Shown: piece by piece, positions 1 to 7,518 of the stretch
Layout: the number at the start of each line of letters is the position of its first letter
How positions within the stretch are numbered: position 1 is the first letter of the stretch
Made by a program: the position numbers and the translations under genes
Notes under the pieces: generated by a model
What the model was told of the DNA's origin: nothing
The model's database searches: none
What the model saw: only the letters and a program-made list of their open reading frames with translations
Source of the DNA: Pseudomonas oryzicola
Lineage (GTDB): Bacteria; Pseudomonadota; Gammaproteobacteria; Pseudomonadales; Pseudomonadaceae
NCBI RefSeq assembly: GCF_014269185.2
Contig: NZ_JABWRZ020000001.1
Coordinates: 2,443,001-2,507,000, forward strand
Length of the DNA: 64,000 nucleotides
Direction: 5' to 3'

Positions 1-1
1 C

Positions 2-658
2 GAGAACTACTTCTCGCTGCTGGCGCTGCCGGGCCTTTCGGACACCAACGCACCGGGGCCGACTTTCACCTTCATGGCCAACAACATCACCCGTGCGGTG
101 CTCAAGCTCGACCAGAGCTGCGTGCCCAACAAGCAGCTGGCGACTTCGGCCCAGGAACTGGAGCAATTGCGCAGCCAGGACACGGTGGAGATCTATGACA
201 CCTTCTATTGCGCGATGAATGGTGTGACCCGTTATCTGGACTGGTTCAAGCAGCAGGGTATCTACGACAACACCATGTTCGTGCTGGTGTCCGACCATGG
301 TTGGCCATCGCGCAACCCATTGCTCAAGGACGTTGGCGACGCCGAGCGGCAGGAATTGTACTCGCAGTTCCAGAACCTGCTGCTGATCAAGCCGTTCGCG
401 GCCACCGGGGCGCCAAGGGAAAGTCGCGAATTCATCTCCAATGCCAACGTGCCCGGTATCGTTTGCGAGGTGATCGGCGGCTGCGTGGACCGTGCCACTG
501 GCAAGCACATCAGCAACCAACCGCTCACGGAGCCGGTTCAGCTGTATGAGACTCCGTGGCAACCCCAGGGGCAGAATGCCGACTCCTACAAGATCCTCAG
601 TACCTACCAGGTCAAGGACGACGTCTCGGTGCCGGGTAACTGGAGCAAGCTGCAATGA
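2..658 (+). CDS. Sulfatase/phosphatase-fold protein, C-terminal part (cut by window start)
   Basis: The reading frame is open from base 2 and ends at 658, so the N-terminus lies outside the window. The visible 218 residues contain a VLVSDHGW segment, the C-terminal metal-ligand region (Asp-His) of the alkaline phosphatase/sulfatase superfamily, preceded by a helix in which a single-target dialogue (MNGVTRYLDWFKQQGIYDN) is typical of arylsulfatase and phosphoglycerol-transferase-like members. The stop codon overlaps the ATG of the CDP-glycerol transferase gene (ATGA at 655-658), so the two are probably translationally coupled. That neighbour suggests a role in a glycerol-phosphate-containing envelope polymer, but this is inference; the exact substrate cannot be read from the fragment. 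Confidence 0.8.
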   Translation, partial: ENYFSLLALPGLSDTNAPGPTFTFMANNITRAVLKLDQSCVPNKQLATSAQELEQLRSQDTVEIYDTFYCAMNGVTRYLDWFKQQGIYDNTMFVLVSDHGWPSRNPLLKDVGDAERQELYSQFQNLLLIKPFAATGAPRESREFISNANVPGIVCEVIGGCVDRATGKHISNQPLTEPVQLYETPWQPQGQNADSYKILSTYQVKDDVSVPGNWSKLQ

Positions 659-1959
659 CCGGGTTGCTGGACCATGCGGTCACTGTTCCTTATGTCGGCC
701 TGTACCTCGATCCGGGCACCGGCAGCCTGCTGTTCTCGCTCATCGCCGGCGTGGTTACCACCGCGTTCTATTCGGTCAAGGGCCTTTACTACCGCTTCGG
801 CGGTGGCGGCAAGGGTGTTGCCGCCACCGCCGAGCGCAGCGTGCAGGAAGCCTGGCCGGTGGTCATCTATTCCGAAGGCCGGCAGTACTACGGCACGTTC
901 CGGCCACTGCTGGCAGCCCTGGCCAAGGCCCGGATCAGGACCTTGTACCTGAGTTCCGACAGCGAGGACCCAGGGCTGCAGGCGCGGAGCGAGATAACCG
1001 GCTGCTTCATCGGTAGTGGGCACAAGGCCTGGGCATTGCTGGCGCGCTTGCGCGCCGACCTGTGCATCTCCACCACCCCGGGGCTGGACGTCATGCAGTT
1101 CAAGCGCTCGAAACGGGTGCGCCACTACATGCATCTGGTCCACGCACCGACCGACAAGGCGTTCAACCGGCCATACTCGTTCGACTACTTCGACTCGGTG
1201 GTGATCAACGGCCCGCACCAGGAGCGTACACTGCGCTACCTGGAGCAATTGCGTGGTCTACCGGCCAAGGCCCTGATCATGGGTGGCTGCCTGTACTACG
1301 ACGATCTGCTCGAGCAGTTGCGCAACCAGACCCCCGAACTGGTCAGCCCAGGCCGCACCGTGCTGCTGGCGCCGACCTGGGGGCGCAACGGCCTGCTGCG
1401 CCTGCACGGCAGCAAGCTGCTGAGCGCGATGACCGCCCAGGACATCAACCTGATCATCCGTCCGCACCCGCAGAGCATGGTGTCCGAGCCCGAACTGATC
1501 CAGGGGCTGCAGGCGTTGTTCCCCAATGGCCCGCGGCTGCAATGGGACTTCTCATCGACACCGTTCAGCGCCATGGCGCGCAGCGACGTGATGGTGTCGG
1601 ACATTTCCGGGGTGATCTTCGACTACGCCTTCCTGTTCGAACGCCCGGTAGTCACCGTTGGCATCGAGCCGGTGCGTGAGGGCACCGAGGCCAACGACCT
1701 GCCGTACGATCCGTGGGAACTGACCGTGCTCGATGACATCGGCCTGCGCCTGAGCGAGGAGCAGATTCCACGCCTGACCGAGTACCTGCCACAGGTGCTC
1801 GAGGACAGCCGCTACCCGCGCAACATCCGCCACTTGCGTGAGCAGTACGTGGTCAACTTCGGCCATGCCGTCGGCCCCATCCTGACGGCTATCGAGGCAC
1901 TGATCGGGCAGGGCGTCAGCGAGCCGTCGGCTGCTGCGCTGTCGCGGCAGGCGGAGTGA
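655..1959 (+). CDS. CDP-glycerol glycerophosphotransferase family protein
   Basis: The 434-residue protein has a hydrophobic N-terminal stretch (about residues 15-45) followed by a GT-B-like transferase domain. Family hallmarks are visible: LVHAPTDKAFNRPYSFDYFDSV, VLLAPTWGRNG, NLIIRPHPQS and SDISGVIFDYAF, which resemble the TagB/TagF/SpsB family that adds glycerol-3-phosphate from CDP-glycerol. The start ATG overlaps the upstream stop and the next gene begins at or just after its own stop (GTGA at 1956), so three genes form one tight operon. Teichoic-acid-like enzymes are unusual in a Gram-negative; the acceptor here is not known and may be a periplasmic or surface glycan. Confidence 0.85.
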   Translation: MTGLLDHAVTVPYVGLYLDPGTGSLLFSLIAGVVTTAFYSVKGLYYRFGGGGKGVAATAERSVQEAWPVVIYSEGRQYYGTFRPLLAALAKARIRTLYLSSDSEDPGLQARSEITGCFIGSGHKAWALLARLRADLCISTTPGLDVMQFKRSKRVRHYMHLVHAPTDKAFNRPYSFDYFDSVVINGPHQERTLRYLEQLRGLPAKALIMGGCLYYDDLLEQLRNQTPELVSPGRTVLLAPTWGRNGLLRLHGSKLLSAMTAQDINLIIRPHPQSMVSEPELIQGLQALFPNGPRLQWDFSSTPFSAMARSDVMVSDISGVIFDYAFLFERPVVTVGIEPVREGTEANDLPYDPWELTVLDDIGLRLSEEQIPRLTEYLPQVLEDSRYPRNIRHLREQYVVNFGHAVGPILTAIEALIGQGVSEPSAAALSRQAE

Positions 1960-2600
1960 GCATGGCCGGGGTGATCGAAAGCCTGGCCATGCTGTGGCCG
2001 GCGCTGGTGCTGGCGGTGACTGCGCACGAAGCGGCCCATGCGCTGGTGGCGACGTTGTTCGGTGACCACCTGGCGCGGGACAACGGACGGCTATCGATCA
2101 ATCCGCTGCGGCATTGCTCGTGGCTGGGTACGGCACTGGTGCCCTGCGCGGCATTTACCCTGAGTACGCTGGCACACCTGCCGGGTGCATTGGTTGGCTG
2201 GGGCAGGGCGGTACCGTTCGGCGCGCCATTGGCTAGCAGCCGCCTGGGCCTGCTGTGCACCGCGTTGGCCGGGCCGCTGGCCAACCTGCTGCTGGCTTCG
2301 GCCAGCCTGGCGCTACGCCCGCTTGCCGGGTCTGGCGCCTGGCTGGCGTTCCTCGAGACCAGTGCCTCGCTCAACGTGCTTCTGGTCGTGGTCAACCTGC
2401 TGCCGGTGCGGCCGTTGGATGGGGCTACCTGCATCCAGGCGTTGTGCGCGCAACGCTGGCGGTTGCGCCATGAAAGCCTGCAACCGTACCTGCAGGTGCT
2501 GGTGGCTGGCTTGTTGTTTACCGGGCTGCTCGGGCAGTACCTGCTGTGGGCGGCCCGCACGCTGTTGAGTTTACTGCCAGGAAACATTTTGCATGGCTAG
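1956..2600 (+). CDS. M50 (site-2 protease-like) membrane metallopeptidase
   Basis: The protein of about 214 residues is mostly hydrophobic with some five to six membrane segments. It has an HExxH zinc motif as HEAAH (H24, E25, H28) inside the first membrane segment and an NLLPVRPLDG motif near residues 145-155, the NxxPxxxLDG signature that supplies the third zinc ligand in M50 intramembrane proteases. Start is either GTG 1956, overlapping the upstream stop, or ATG 1962; the first is numbered here. It is the third gene of a coupled set with the sulfatase-fold and CDP-glycerol transferase genes. What it cleaves is unknown. Confidence 0.8.
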   Translation: MSMAGVIESLAMLWPALVLAVTAHEAAHALVATLFGDHLARDNGRLSINPLRHCSWLGTALVPCAAFTLSTLAHLPGALVGWGRAVPFGAPLASSRLGLLCTALAGPLANLLLASASLALRPLAGSGAWLAFLETSASLNVLLVVVNLLPVRPLDGATCIQALCAQRWRLRHESLQPYLQVLVAGLLFTGLLGQYLLWAARTLLSLLPGNILHG

Positions 2601-2625
2601 TTATGGACCTGAACCAGGAGGCTGC

Positions 2626-2904
2626 ATGGCCAGGAAGGCACTCGAATTTCTTTTGTCGGACGAAGACCGAGCGCAACTGCAGAAGATCGCTCGCTCAGGG
2701 CTGATGCCCTATCGCAGCGTCACCCGGGCCTCGATCCTGCTGCTGCTGGACAGCGGCATGACGCCCAAGGAGGTCAGCTTGCGCATGAATGTCACCGCAC
2801 CAGTGGTGTTCAAATGGCGCAGTCGCTACCTGGCAAGGGGTGTGGTTGGCCTGGAAGACTTGCCGCGTGGCGGGGTGCCCAGGACGCTGGCGCTGGCGGG
2901 CTGA
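2626..2904 (+). CDS. Small helix-turn-helix protein (IS630-type HTH fold)
   Basis: The start ATG 2626 is set by a strong AGGAGG at 2616-2621, rather than an upstream ATG in the same frame at 2593. The 92-residue product is one homeodomain-like HTH: SVTRASILLLLDSGMTPKEVSLRMNVTAPVVFKWRSRYLARGVVGLEDLPRGG. This resembles the N-terminal DNA-binding part of IS630-family transposases, but there is no DDE catalytic domain downstream. It may be a domesticated stand-alone DNA-binding protein or the remnant of a transposase; the good ribosome site favours a functional small gene. Confidence 0.7.
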   Translation: MARKALEFLLSDEDRAQLQKIARSGLMPYRSVTRASILLLLDSGMTPKEVSLRMNVTAPVVFKWRSRYLARGVVGLEDLPRGGVPRTLALAG

Positions 2905-3210
2905 TTCAGGCAACACCGGGGCCGCTTTGCGGCCCATCGCCGGCAAGCGCGGTTCCCACAGCTACAGCGCAGTCCTGAAGGCGGGGGCTATTGCTGTGGG
3001 AGCAACTGTGCTGCCAAACATCTGAAGGCTTGGACGATCCCTGAGGGAACAGGCATGCCCTTGACGCGTACCTGTAGGAGCGGCTTCAGCCGCGATCACC
3101 GGCAAAGCCGGTGCCATCCACCGTGTCGCCTGCTTCGCGGATAAATCCGCTCCTACAGTGACCGCCGTACCTGTAGGAGCTGGCTTGGACAGGTGTCCGT
3201 CGGCAATCGC
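2905..3210. repeat. Intergenic region with REP palindromes
   Basis: No gene is seen in this stretch. It holds one REP-like palindrome (GGGGCCGCTTTGCGGCCC, around 2918-2960, directly after the HTH gene and able to act as a transcript end) and a facing REP pair at 3072-3158: GTAGGAGCGGCTTCAGCC then, inverted, GCGGATAAATCCGCTCCTAC. A further partial copy starts at 3172. The small ACCGGCAAAGCCGGT hairpin at 3098-3112 is part of the element. Confidence 0.8.
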
Positions 3211-3726
3211 CTAGAACAGCCCGCCGAGGGAAATCGTCGCACCAGCACCAGCCTGTACCCCGACGTTGAGGCCGGCAGACATGATCACGCCCTTGGCCGA
3301 GCGCAGCAGGCGCACGGCACTGTCGTGCGGCAGAAGCAGATTGCCAATCGGCGTCAGCGTAGCAGCCGTCATCGCCAACAGCTTGGCGTCCAGGCCGAAC
3401 AGCATTGCCGAGCCGCTGGCGCCACCCACCAATCCGACCCCGCCTTCGATGAACACACAAGGGCCTTCGAAGTCCTCGCGAACCAGGCCACGGGCAGCGA
3501 TCGAGTCGGCCACCAGCACACGGCCGACGGCGGGGAAGTCCTCGCTGGCGCCCGCCGCTCGGACGCTCTTGCCACGCACATGCAAATTGACCTTGCCAAA
3601 GCGCGGCAAGCGCGCGCCAAGGCCAACACCGACACCCAGCGAGCCGTAGCGAAACTGTTGGTCAACCCCCTGCGGGTCAGTCAGTGTCAGCGCGCCGCCA
3701 GCAGCAGCGGCGAAGACAACGGTCAA
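3211..3726 (-). CDS. Conserved-looking hypothetical protein, Gly/Ala-rich; N-terminus probably frameshifted
   Basis: The frame from TTG 3726 to 3211 encodes 171 residues rich in Gly, Ala and Val (for example GVGLVGGASGSAMLFGLDAK and GLNVGVQAGAGATISLGGLF), which could pack in membranes or form beta structure; no family is recognised. The same frame stays open upstream to about 3798 and reads YSLPVSVSDWRYKTASGGG, which looks coding, but it has no ATG or GTG there. An ATG with an AAGGA ribosome site lies at 3788 in another frame. One missing base next to that ATG would join them. The gene starts just after the DUF3592 gene stop and is probably co-transcribed with it. Confidence 0.5.
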   Translation of the reverse strand: MTVVFAAAAGGALTLTDPQGVDQQFRYGSLGVGVGLGARLPRFGKVNLHVRGKSVRAAGASEDFPAVGRVLVADSIAARGLVREDFEGPCVFIEGGVGLVGGASGSAMLFGLDAKLLAMTAATLTPIGNLLLPHDSAVRLLRSAKGVIMSAGLNVGVQAGAGATISLGGLF

Positions 3727-3798
3727 GCCGCCGCCGCTGGCGGTCTTGTAGCGCCAGTCGCTGACGCTGACGGGTAGGGAATATGCATCTGAACATCC

Positions 3799-4236
3799 TT
3801 ATACAGGCCGCGCCGTTCGGCGTCGGCGAATCCACGCGGCCAAGTGGTAGCCGCCTCCAAAGGTGAAAACGAGAGCGAACAGGCCGGCCAGCAGGCTCGC
3901 CCCCCATAGCGCGCCCCGGTCATCGATGATCGCGCTGGCGGCGGGCGCTTCCGGGCGGTACAGCACGCCCACCTGGTCGCCTACCGCGTAGCCGAAGATC
4001 AAACCGCTTTCGGGGTAGCTGGTTACCTTGCCGGTGGCGTCGGTGAAGTCGATTTGGGGATGGCTGCCGCCCGCGTTCAGCGTGCTGACAGTGCCTTGGG
4101 CGCGTTGCGCCTGAGCCAGAAAGCCCAGCCGGTCGTCAACCAGCCAAAGTGTGAGATAGAGCAGGCACAGGCCCAGGGGAAGGAAAACCAGGGCGCGGAG
4201 CAAGTCGCCCCGGGGTGAGGATGGCGTCTTGGCCAT
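3799..4236 (-). CDS. DUF3592 domain membrane protein
   Basis: The 145-residue protein has an N-terminal membrane segment (LLRALVFLPLGLCLLYLTLWLV, residues 9-30), a soluble beta-rich middle containing GTVSTLNAGGSHPQIDFTD and YAVGDQVGVLYRPEAP, and a second membrane segment (ASLLAGLFALVFTFGGGYHLA) before a basic C-terminal tail. The order and the VGDxVxVLYxPxxP motif match the DUF3592 family, whose function is not established. The next gene on the same strand follows after only a few bases. Confidence 0.8.
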   Translation of the reverse strand: MAKTPSSPRGDLLRALVFLPLGLCLLYLTLWLVDDRLGFLAQAQRAQGTVSTLNAGGSHPQIDFTDATGKVTSYPESGLIFGYAVGDQVGVLYRPEAPAASAIIDDRGALWGASLLAGLFALVFTFGGGYHLAAWIRRRRTARPV

Positions 4237-4488
4237 GACAGTTTCCTTGCATCATCCTTGAAACGGCGACCATTGCAATTAATTTGCGACACGCTGTCAA
4301 GTGCGGAGCCAGCGGGCTTGGTAACCGGCGGGTTTCGACATGTGACGCCGTTATTGGCTCCTGCGGATGGCAGGCGGTACCGTGCCTCGGCTTCACTGCG
4401 ATCAGTTTGGGGGCTTGGTCAGCTATTTTATTGACCAATAAGTCAACTGCGCAAGAAGTTGCTACGACGCAGAAGGGGTTACAAGCGT

Positions 4489-4731
4489 CTACTTTTGCCT
4501 CTCAAATCGTCGTCTAGTCAGCAACAACCCGATGCCGACCAGCACAGCAAGGGCAGACATCAACCCCAGGTCAAAGCTCTGCAAATGGATCCGGCTCAGC
4601 GCAACGCTACCAATCAGTCCTGCAATGATCATTGCAACGCCTAGCCACTTACGCAGCCGGTACGGTTTAAGGATTCGTTCAAATAGAAAAGCCAGCGCAA
4701 CGAAGATGACTACCTGGATAGGTTCGGACAT
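4489..4731 (-). CDS. Small membrane protein
   Basis: The start ATG 4731 is preceded by GGGGAGGTG, a strong ribosome site, so the 80-residue form is preferred to a longer upstream extension. The protein has three hydrophobic stretches: residues 6-18, 30-48 and 55-73, ending in a charged RRRFERQK tail. No family is recognised. It is divergent from the DapF-fold gene, and the 158 bp between the two start codons must hold both promoters. Confidence 0.65.
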   Translation of the reverse strand: MSEPIQVVIFVALAFLFERILKPYRLRKWLGVAMIIAGLIGSVALSRIHLQSFDLGLMSALAVLVGIGLLLTRRRFERQK

Positions 4732-4889
4732 GTGCACCTCCCCCTCCCGCGCTTGCCGGTATTCATAACGTTTGCTCTCGGCCAACGTGACGCCCCCACC
4801 CAGGGCCCGCTAACGGCGCAACGGTCGTGTGCTATGTTTCAGCCACACTTCATCATTTCCCGCCCCGAATCGTCCTGGTGCCCCAACTC

Positions 4890-5696
4890 ATGCAGTTCGT
4901 AAAATATCACGCAGCTGGCAACGACTATCTCGTCTACCACGACGATACCCCATTCGATTTCTCGACCCCGGCTATCTCGGTGATATGCGATCGGCATAAA
5001 GGAGTGGGCAGTGACGGCATCCTGGTGCCTGTCATCGAGCCAGGCAAAATGCTCTCGGTGCGTATTTTCAACACCGATGGCTCCGAGGCGGAGAAGAGCG
5101 GCAACGGCCTGCGAATCCTGTGTCGCTACCTTTGGGACCAGGGCATCGTTACAGACGAAGCGTTCGAACTGGCAACCAAAGGCGGCAAGGTTCATTGCCA
5201 GGTACTCGACCACGGAAGACGCATTTCCATCGCCATGGGCATGGCGGCATTCCCTGAGACCGAACGCCACGCAGTGGACGTCGATGGCATGCAACTGCAA
5301 CTGAACCCCGTGTCGATGGGCAACCCCCATTGCGTAGTGTTCGTCGAGCAACCCACCGAGACACTTGCACGCCGATTCGGGCCAATCATTGAGCACTTGG
5401 CACTTTTTCCAAACAGAACCAACGTCCAATTCGTCAACGTTGTGGATCGCCGAAACCTGACGGTGCAGATCTGGGAGCGTGGCGTGGGCTACACCCTGTC
5501 TTCGGGCACCAGCAGTTGTGCCGCTGCGGCAGTCTCACATCGGCTTGGGTTCGTTGATGATCAGGTGACCGTGCACATGCCGGGGGGGCAAATCACCATC
5601 GAGCTCGATGAGGCCTACAACGTCCTCATGCAGGGCCCGGTGTGCAAGATTGGGCGGTATTGGCTGGATCAAGAGTGTCTGTCACAGATCGGCTGA
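4890..5696 (+). CDS. DapF-fold racemase/epimerase family protein with both catalytic cysteines replaced by serine
   Basis: The 268-residue protein aligns along its full length with diaminopimelate epimerase: MQFVKYHAAGNDY at the start, FNTDGSEA, SMGNPHC, RTNVQFVNVV, ERGVG and MPGG. In DapF two cysteines act as acid and base, in CGNG and ACGSG. Here they read KSGNG (Ser70) and SSGTS (Ser205), so both are Ser, with codons AGC and TCG. A two-base PLP-independent racemase would be disabled or changed by this. In the related proline racemase superfamily, Ser or Thr replacements go with epimerase or dehydratase variants, so a different reaction is possible. It stands alone, far from lysine biosynthesis genes. 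The true dapF is expected elsewhere. Confidence 0.8.
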   Translation: MQFVKYHAAGNDYLVYHDDTPFDFSTPAISVICDRHKGVGSDGILVPVIEPGKMLSVRIFNTDGSEAEKSGNGLRILCRYLWDQGIVTDEAFELATKGGKVHCQVLDHGRRISIAMGMAAFPETERHAVDVDGMQLQLNPVSMGNPHCVVFVEQPTETLARRFGPIIEHLALFPNRTNVQFVNVVDRRNLTVQIWERGVGYTLSSGTSSCAAAAVSHRLGFVDDQVTVHMPGGQITIELDEAYNVLMQGPVCKIGRYWLDQECLSQIG

Positions 5697-5816
5697 ATGC
5701 GCTCATCGCAACCCCGCTGCGCAAATGTATGGGTGTACCGCCAGCATGGCTGGTATGGTGCCTGCGCACGGTTCGCATCCTCTCGACACTGAACCCCGTC
5801 AAGGAAGACAAAAACA

Positions 5817-6866
5817 ATGAAAACAGTCCTCGGCCTGCTGCTCTTCATTAGCCTGCAGCTACCGGCATTCGCTGGCTACAAGACCATCGGCTTCCAAGCC
5901 TCGATATTATCGGACGAGCAAAATGCCCGCCCGCTGGAGCTGGTCATCTGGTACCCGAGTACGACCACTGCCGCACCCCGGCTGGTCGCTGATACCGCAG
6001 TGTTCATCGGTGACCTCGCCGTGCACGACGCACCTCCAGCTGCAGGCACATACCCGCTGGTGGTGCTTTCCCACGGCTTTCGCGGTAACTGGGGCAACCA
6101 GTCGTGGCTGGCCAGTGCACTGGCCCACCAAGGCTTCATCGTGGCGGCGGTCAACCACCCCGGCACCACCACCCGCGATCGCGGCCCTGCGGCCGCAGCA
6201 CAGCTGTGGCAGCGCCCCATCGACCTGCGCCGGGCCATTGATGCGGTGATGGCCCGGGCGGACCAGGTTGGACGGGTGGCGAAAGGGCAGGTCGCGGTGG
6301 TCGGCCATTCCCTGGGGGGCTGGACTGCGCTGGAAATCGCCGGCGCCCGGTTCGATCCCGCGCGCTTTGCCCAGGACTGCGTCACCCATCCGCAGTTGTC
6401 CAGTTGCAGCGTTTACAAACAGATCAATCCCGACCGCGACCCGGTATCGCAGGCACGCCTGGGCGGCGATCTGCGCGACGACCGTGTCACCGCCATCGTT
6501 ACCCTGGATCTTGGCCTGTCACGAGGCCTGAGCGATGAAAGCCTGGCGGCACTGCCGGTGCCGGCGCTGGTGATTGCGGCGGGTGCGCCTTCGGCAGACC
6601 TCCCGGCGCAGTTGGAGTCTGCCGACCTGGCCAAGCGCCTGCCTGCGGCGACCAGCCGCTATGTCGAGATCGCGGACGCCAGCCACTTCAGCTTCCTGTC
6701 GCCGTGCAAACCAGGTGCGGTGGCGTTGCTTGAAGAGGACGCGGCTGGGGACGGCGTTATTTGCCGAGATGGTAATAGCGCCCGCGCGCGGACGCAGATC
6801 CAGTTGCAGATTGCCTCACTGGTCAGTGGCTTCCTGCAGCAGCATTTCGCCATGGCTGATCGCTGA
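5817..6866 (+). CDS. Secreted alpha/beta hydrolase (PAF-acetylhydrolase/dienelactone hydrolase-like)
   Basis: The protein has 349 residues. A signal peptide (MKTVLGLLLFISLQLPAFAG) ends at about residue 20, so it should act in the periplasm or outside. The hydrolase domain shows LVVLSHGFRGN (oxyanion region), the nucleophile elbow GHSLGG with Ser165, a late acidic residue and the catalytic-type His in DASHFSF. This layout matches the platelet-activating-factor acetylhydrolase-like group of the alpha/beta hydrolase fold, which covers esterases and lipases. The natural ester is not predictable. An AAGGAAG ribosome site lies just upstream of ATG 5817. Confidence 0.85.
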   Translation: MKTVLGLLLFISLQLPAFAGYKTIGFQASILSDEQNARPLELVIWYPSTTTAAPRLVADTAVFIGDLAVHDAPPAAGTYPLVVLSHGFRGNWGNQSWLASALAHQGFIVAAVNHPGTTTRDRGPAAAAQLWQRPIDLRRAIDAVMARADQVGRVAKGQVAVVGHSLGGWTALEIAGARFDPARFAQDCVTHPQLSSCSVYKQINPDRDPVSQARLGGDLRDDRVTAIVTLDLGLSRGLSDESLAALPVPALVIAAGAPSADLPAQLESADLAKRLPAATSRYVEIADASHFSFLSPCKPGAVALLEEDAAGDGVICRDGNSARARTQIQLQIASLVSGFLQQHFAMADR

Positions 6867-6899
6867 GGCCGTTGGACAGTTGACACCTGGCCGGCTCGA

Positions 6900-7328
6900 T
6901 CACGGCAATAGCAGGGTCTTCATGAGCGATGCGCAGAGCCCCAGCAAACAGAAGATGCCGACACCGTAGCAGGCCGTTCGCCAAGGCTGGATGCCCTTCA
7001 GGTAGGCCAGGGTGTGCAGTACTCTGGCGACGGTAAACACAATGCTCAGACTGGCCGTGACGGGTGCAGGGGCATTCACGGCAATGGCCAGCCCACCGAG
7101 CGCGAAGAACGCCGGAATGTTTTCCAGGTCGTTCGCCCATGCCCGGCTGCCTCGGATGACTTGCGCCAGCTCCTGGTCCCGAGCTGCCCGCTTGAACACA
7201 GCGGCATCCTCTGCATTGGTGAATGCCTTGTGACGTAACCGGAACAAGCCCTGGTAGCAAGACACCGCAAACATCTTCAGGAACAGCACCACCACGCATG
7301 ATGCATAGGCCGTCAATGCACCGTTCAT
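6900..7328 (-). CDS. MAPEG family membrane protein
   Basis: The 142-residue protein has four hydrophobic segments (about residues 4-22, 70-86, 88-106 and 118-138) and the family motif RAARDQELAQVIRGSRAWANDLENIPAFFALG, in which the E-N-x-P turn is the glutathione-binding signature of MAPEG (membrane-associated proteins in eicosanoid and glutathione metabolism). Bacterial members are mostly uncharacterised, with some glutathione transferase activity reported. It is divergent from the XRE/MmyB regulator at 7519, which may control it. Confidence 0.85.
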   Translation of the reverse strand: MNGALTAYASCVVVLFLKMFAVSCYQGLFRLRHKAFTNAEDAAVFKRAARDQELAQVIRGSRAWANDLENIPAFFALGGLAIAVNAPAPVTASLSIVFTVARVLHTLAYLKGIQPWRTACYGVGIFCLLGLCASLMKTLLLP

Positions 7329-7467
7329 TCCTGGCGCCCCCGGTCAATGGTGGGATAGGGAAACAGCGAAAAAAGCGGCAAAGAAGCCAGCGCAAACAGG
7401 CGAACTGCCATGGTCCTGTCCTTGGTAGGGTTTGCTGGCACAGTACGGACAGGGTGCTTTACGCTCA

Positions 7468-7492
7468 ATGACCTGTGAGGTCATGACACAGG
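7468..7492. promoter_or_regulatory. Nested palindromes, candidate operator of the XRE/MmyB regulator
   Basis: Two overlapping inverted repeats lie 27-51 bases before the regulator start: ATGACCT-GTG-AGGTCAT (7468-7484) and CCTGTG-N9-CACAGG (7472-7492). They sit in the 190-bp divergent space between the MAPEG gene and the regulator gene, a position typical of an autoregulatory operator that could also control the MAPEG gene. No binding evidence exists; this is inference from symmetry and position. Confidence 0.5.
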
Positions 7493-7518
7493 ACACAAGG
7501 ATTAATCGGAGGTAAGGC

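Noticed and set aside
2626..2904. An insertion sequence at the HTH gene
   Set aside because: No DDE transposase domain, inverted ends or target duplication are visible around it; the nearby palindromes are REP elements.
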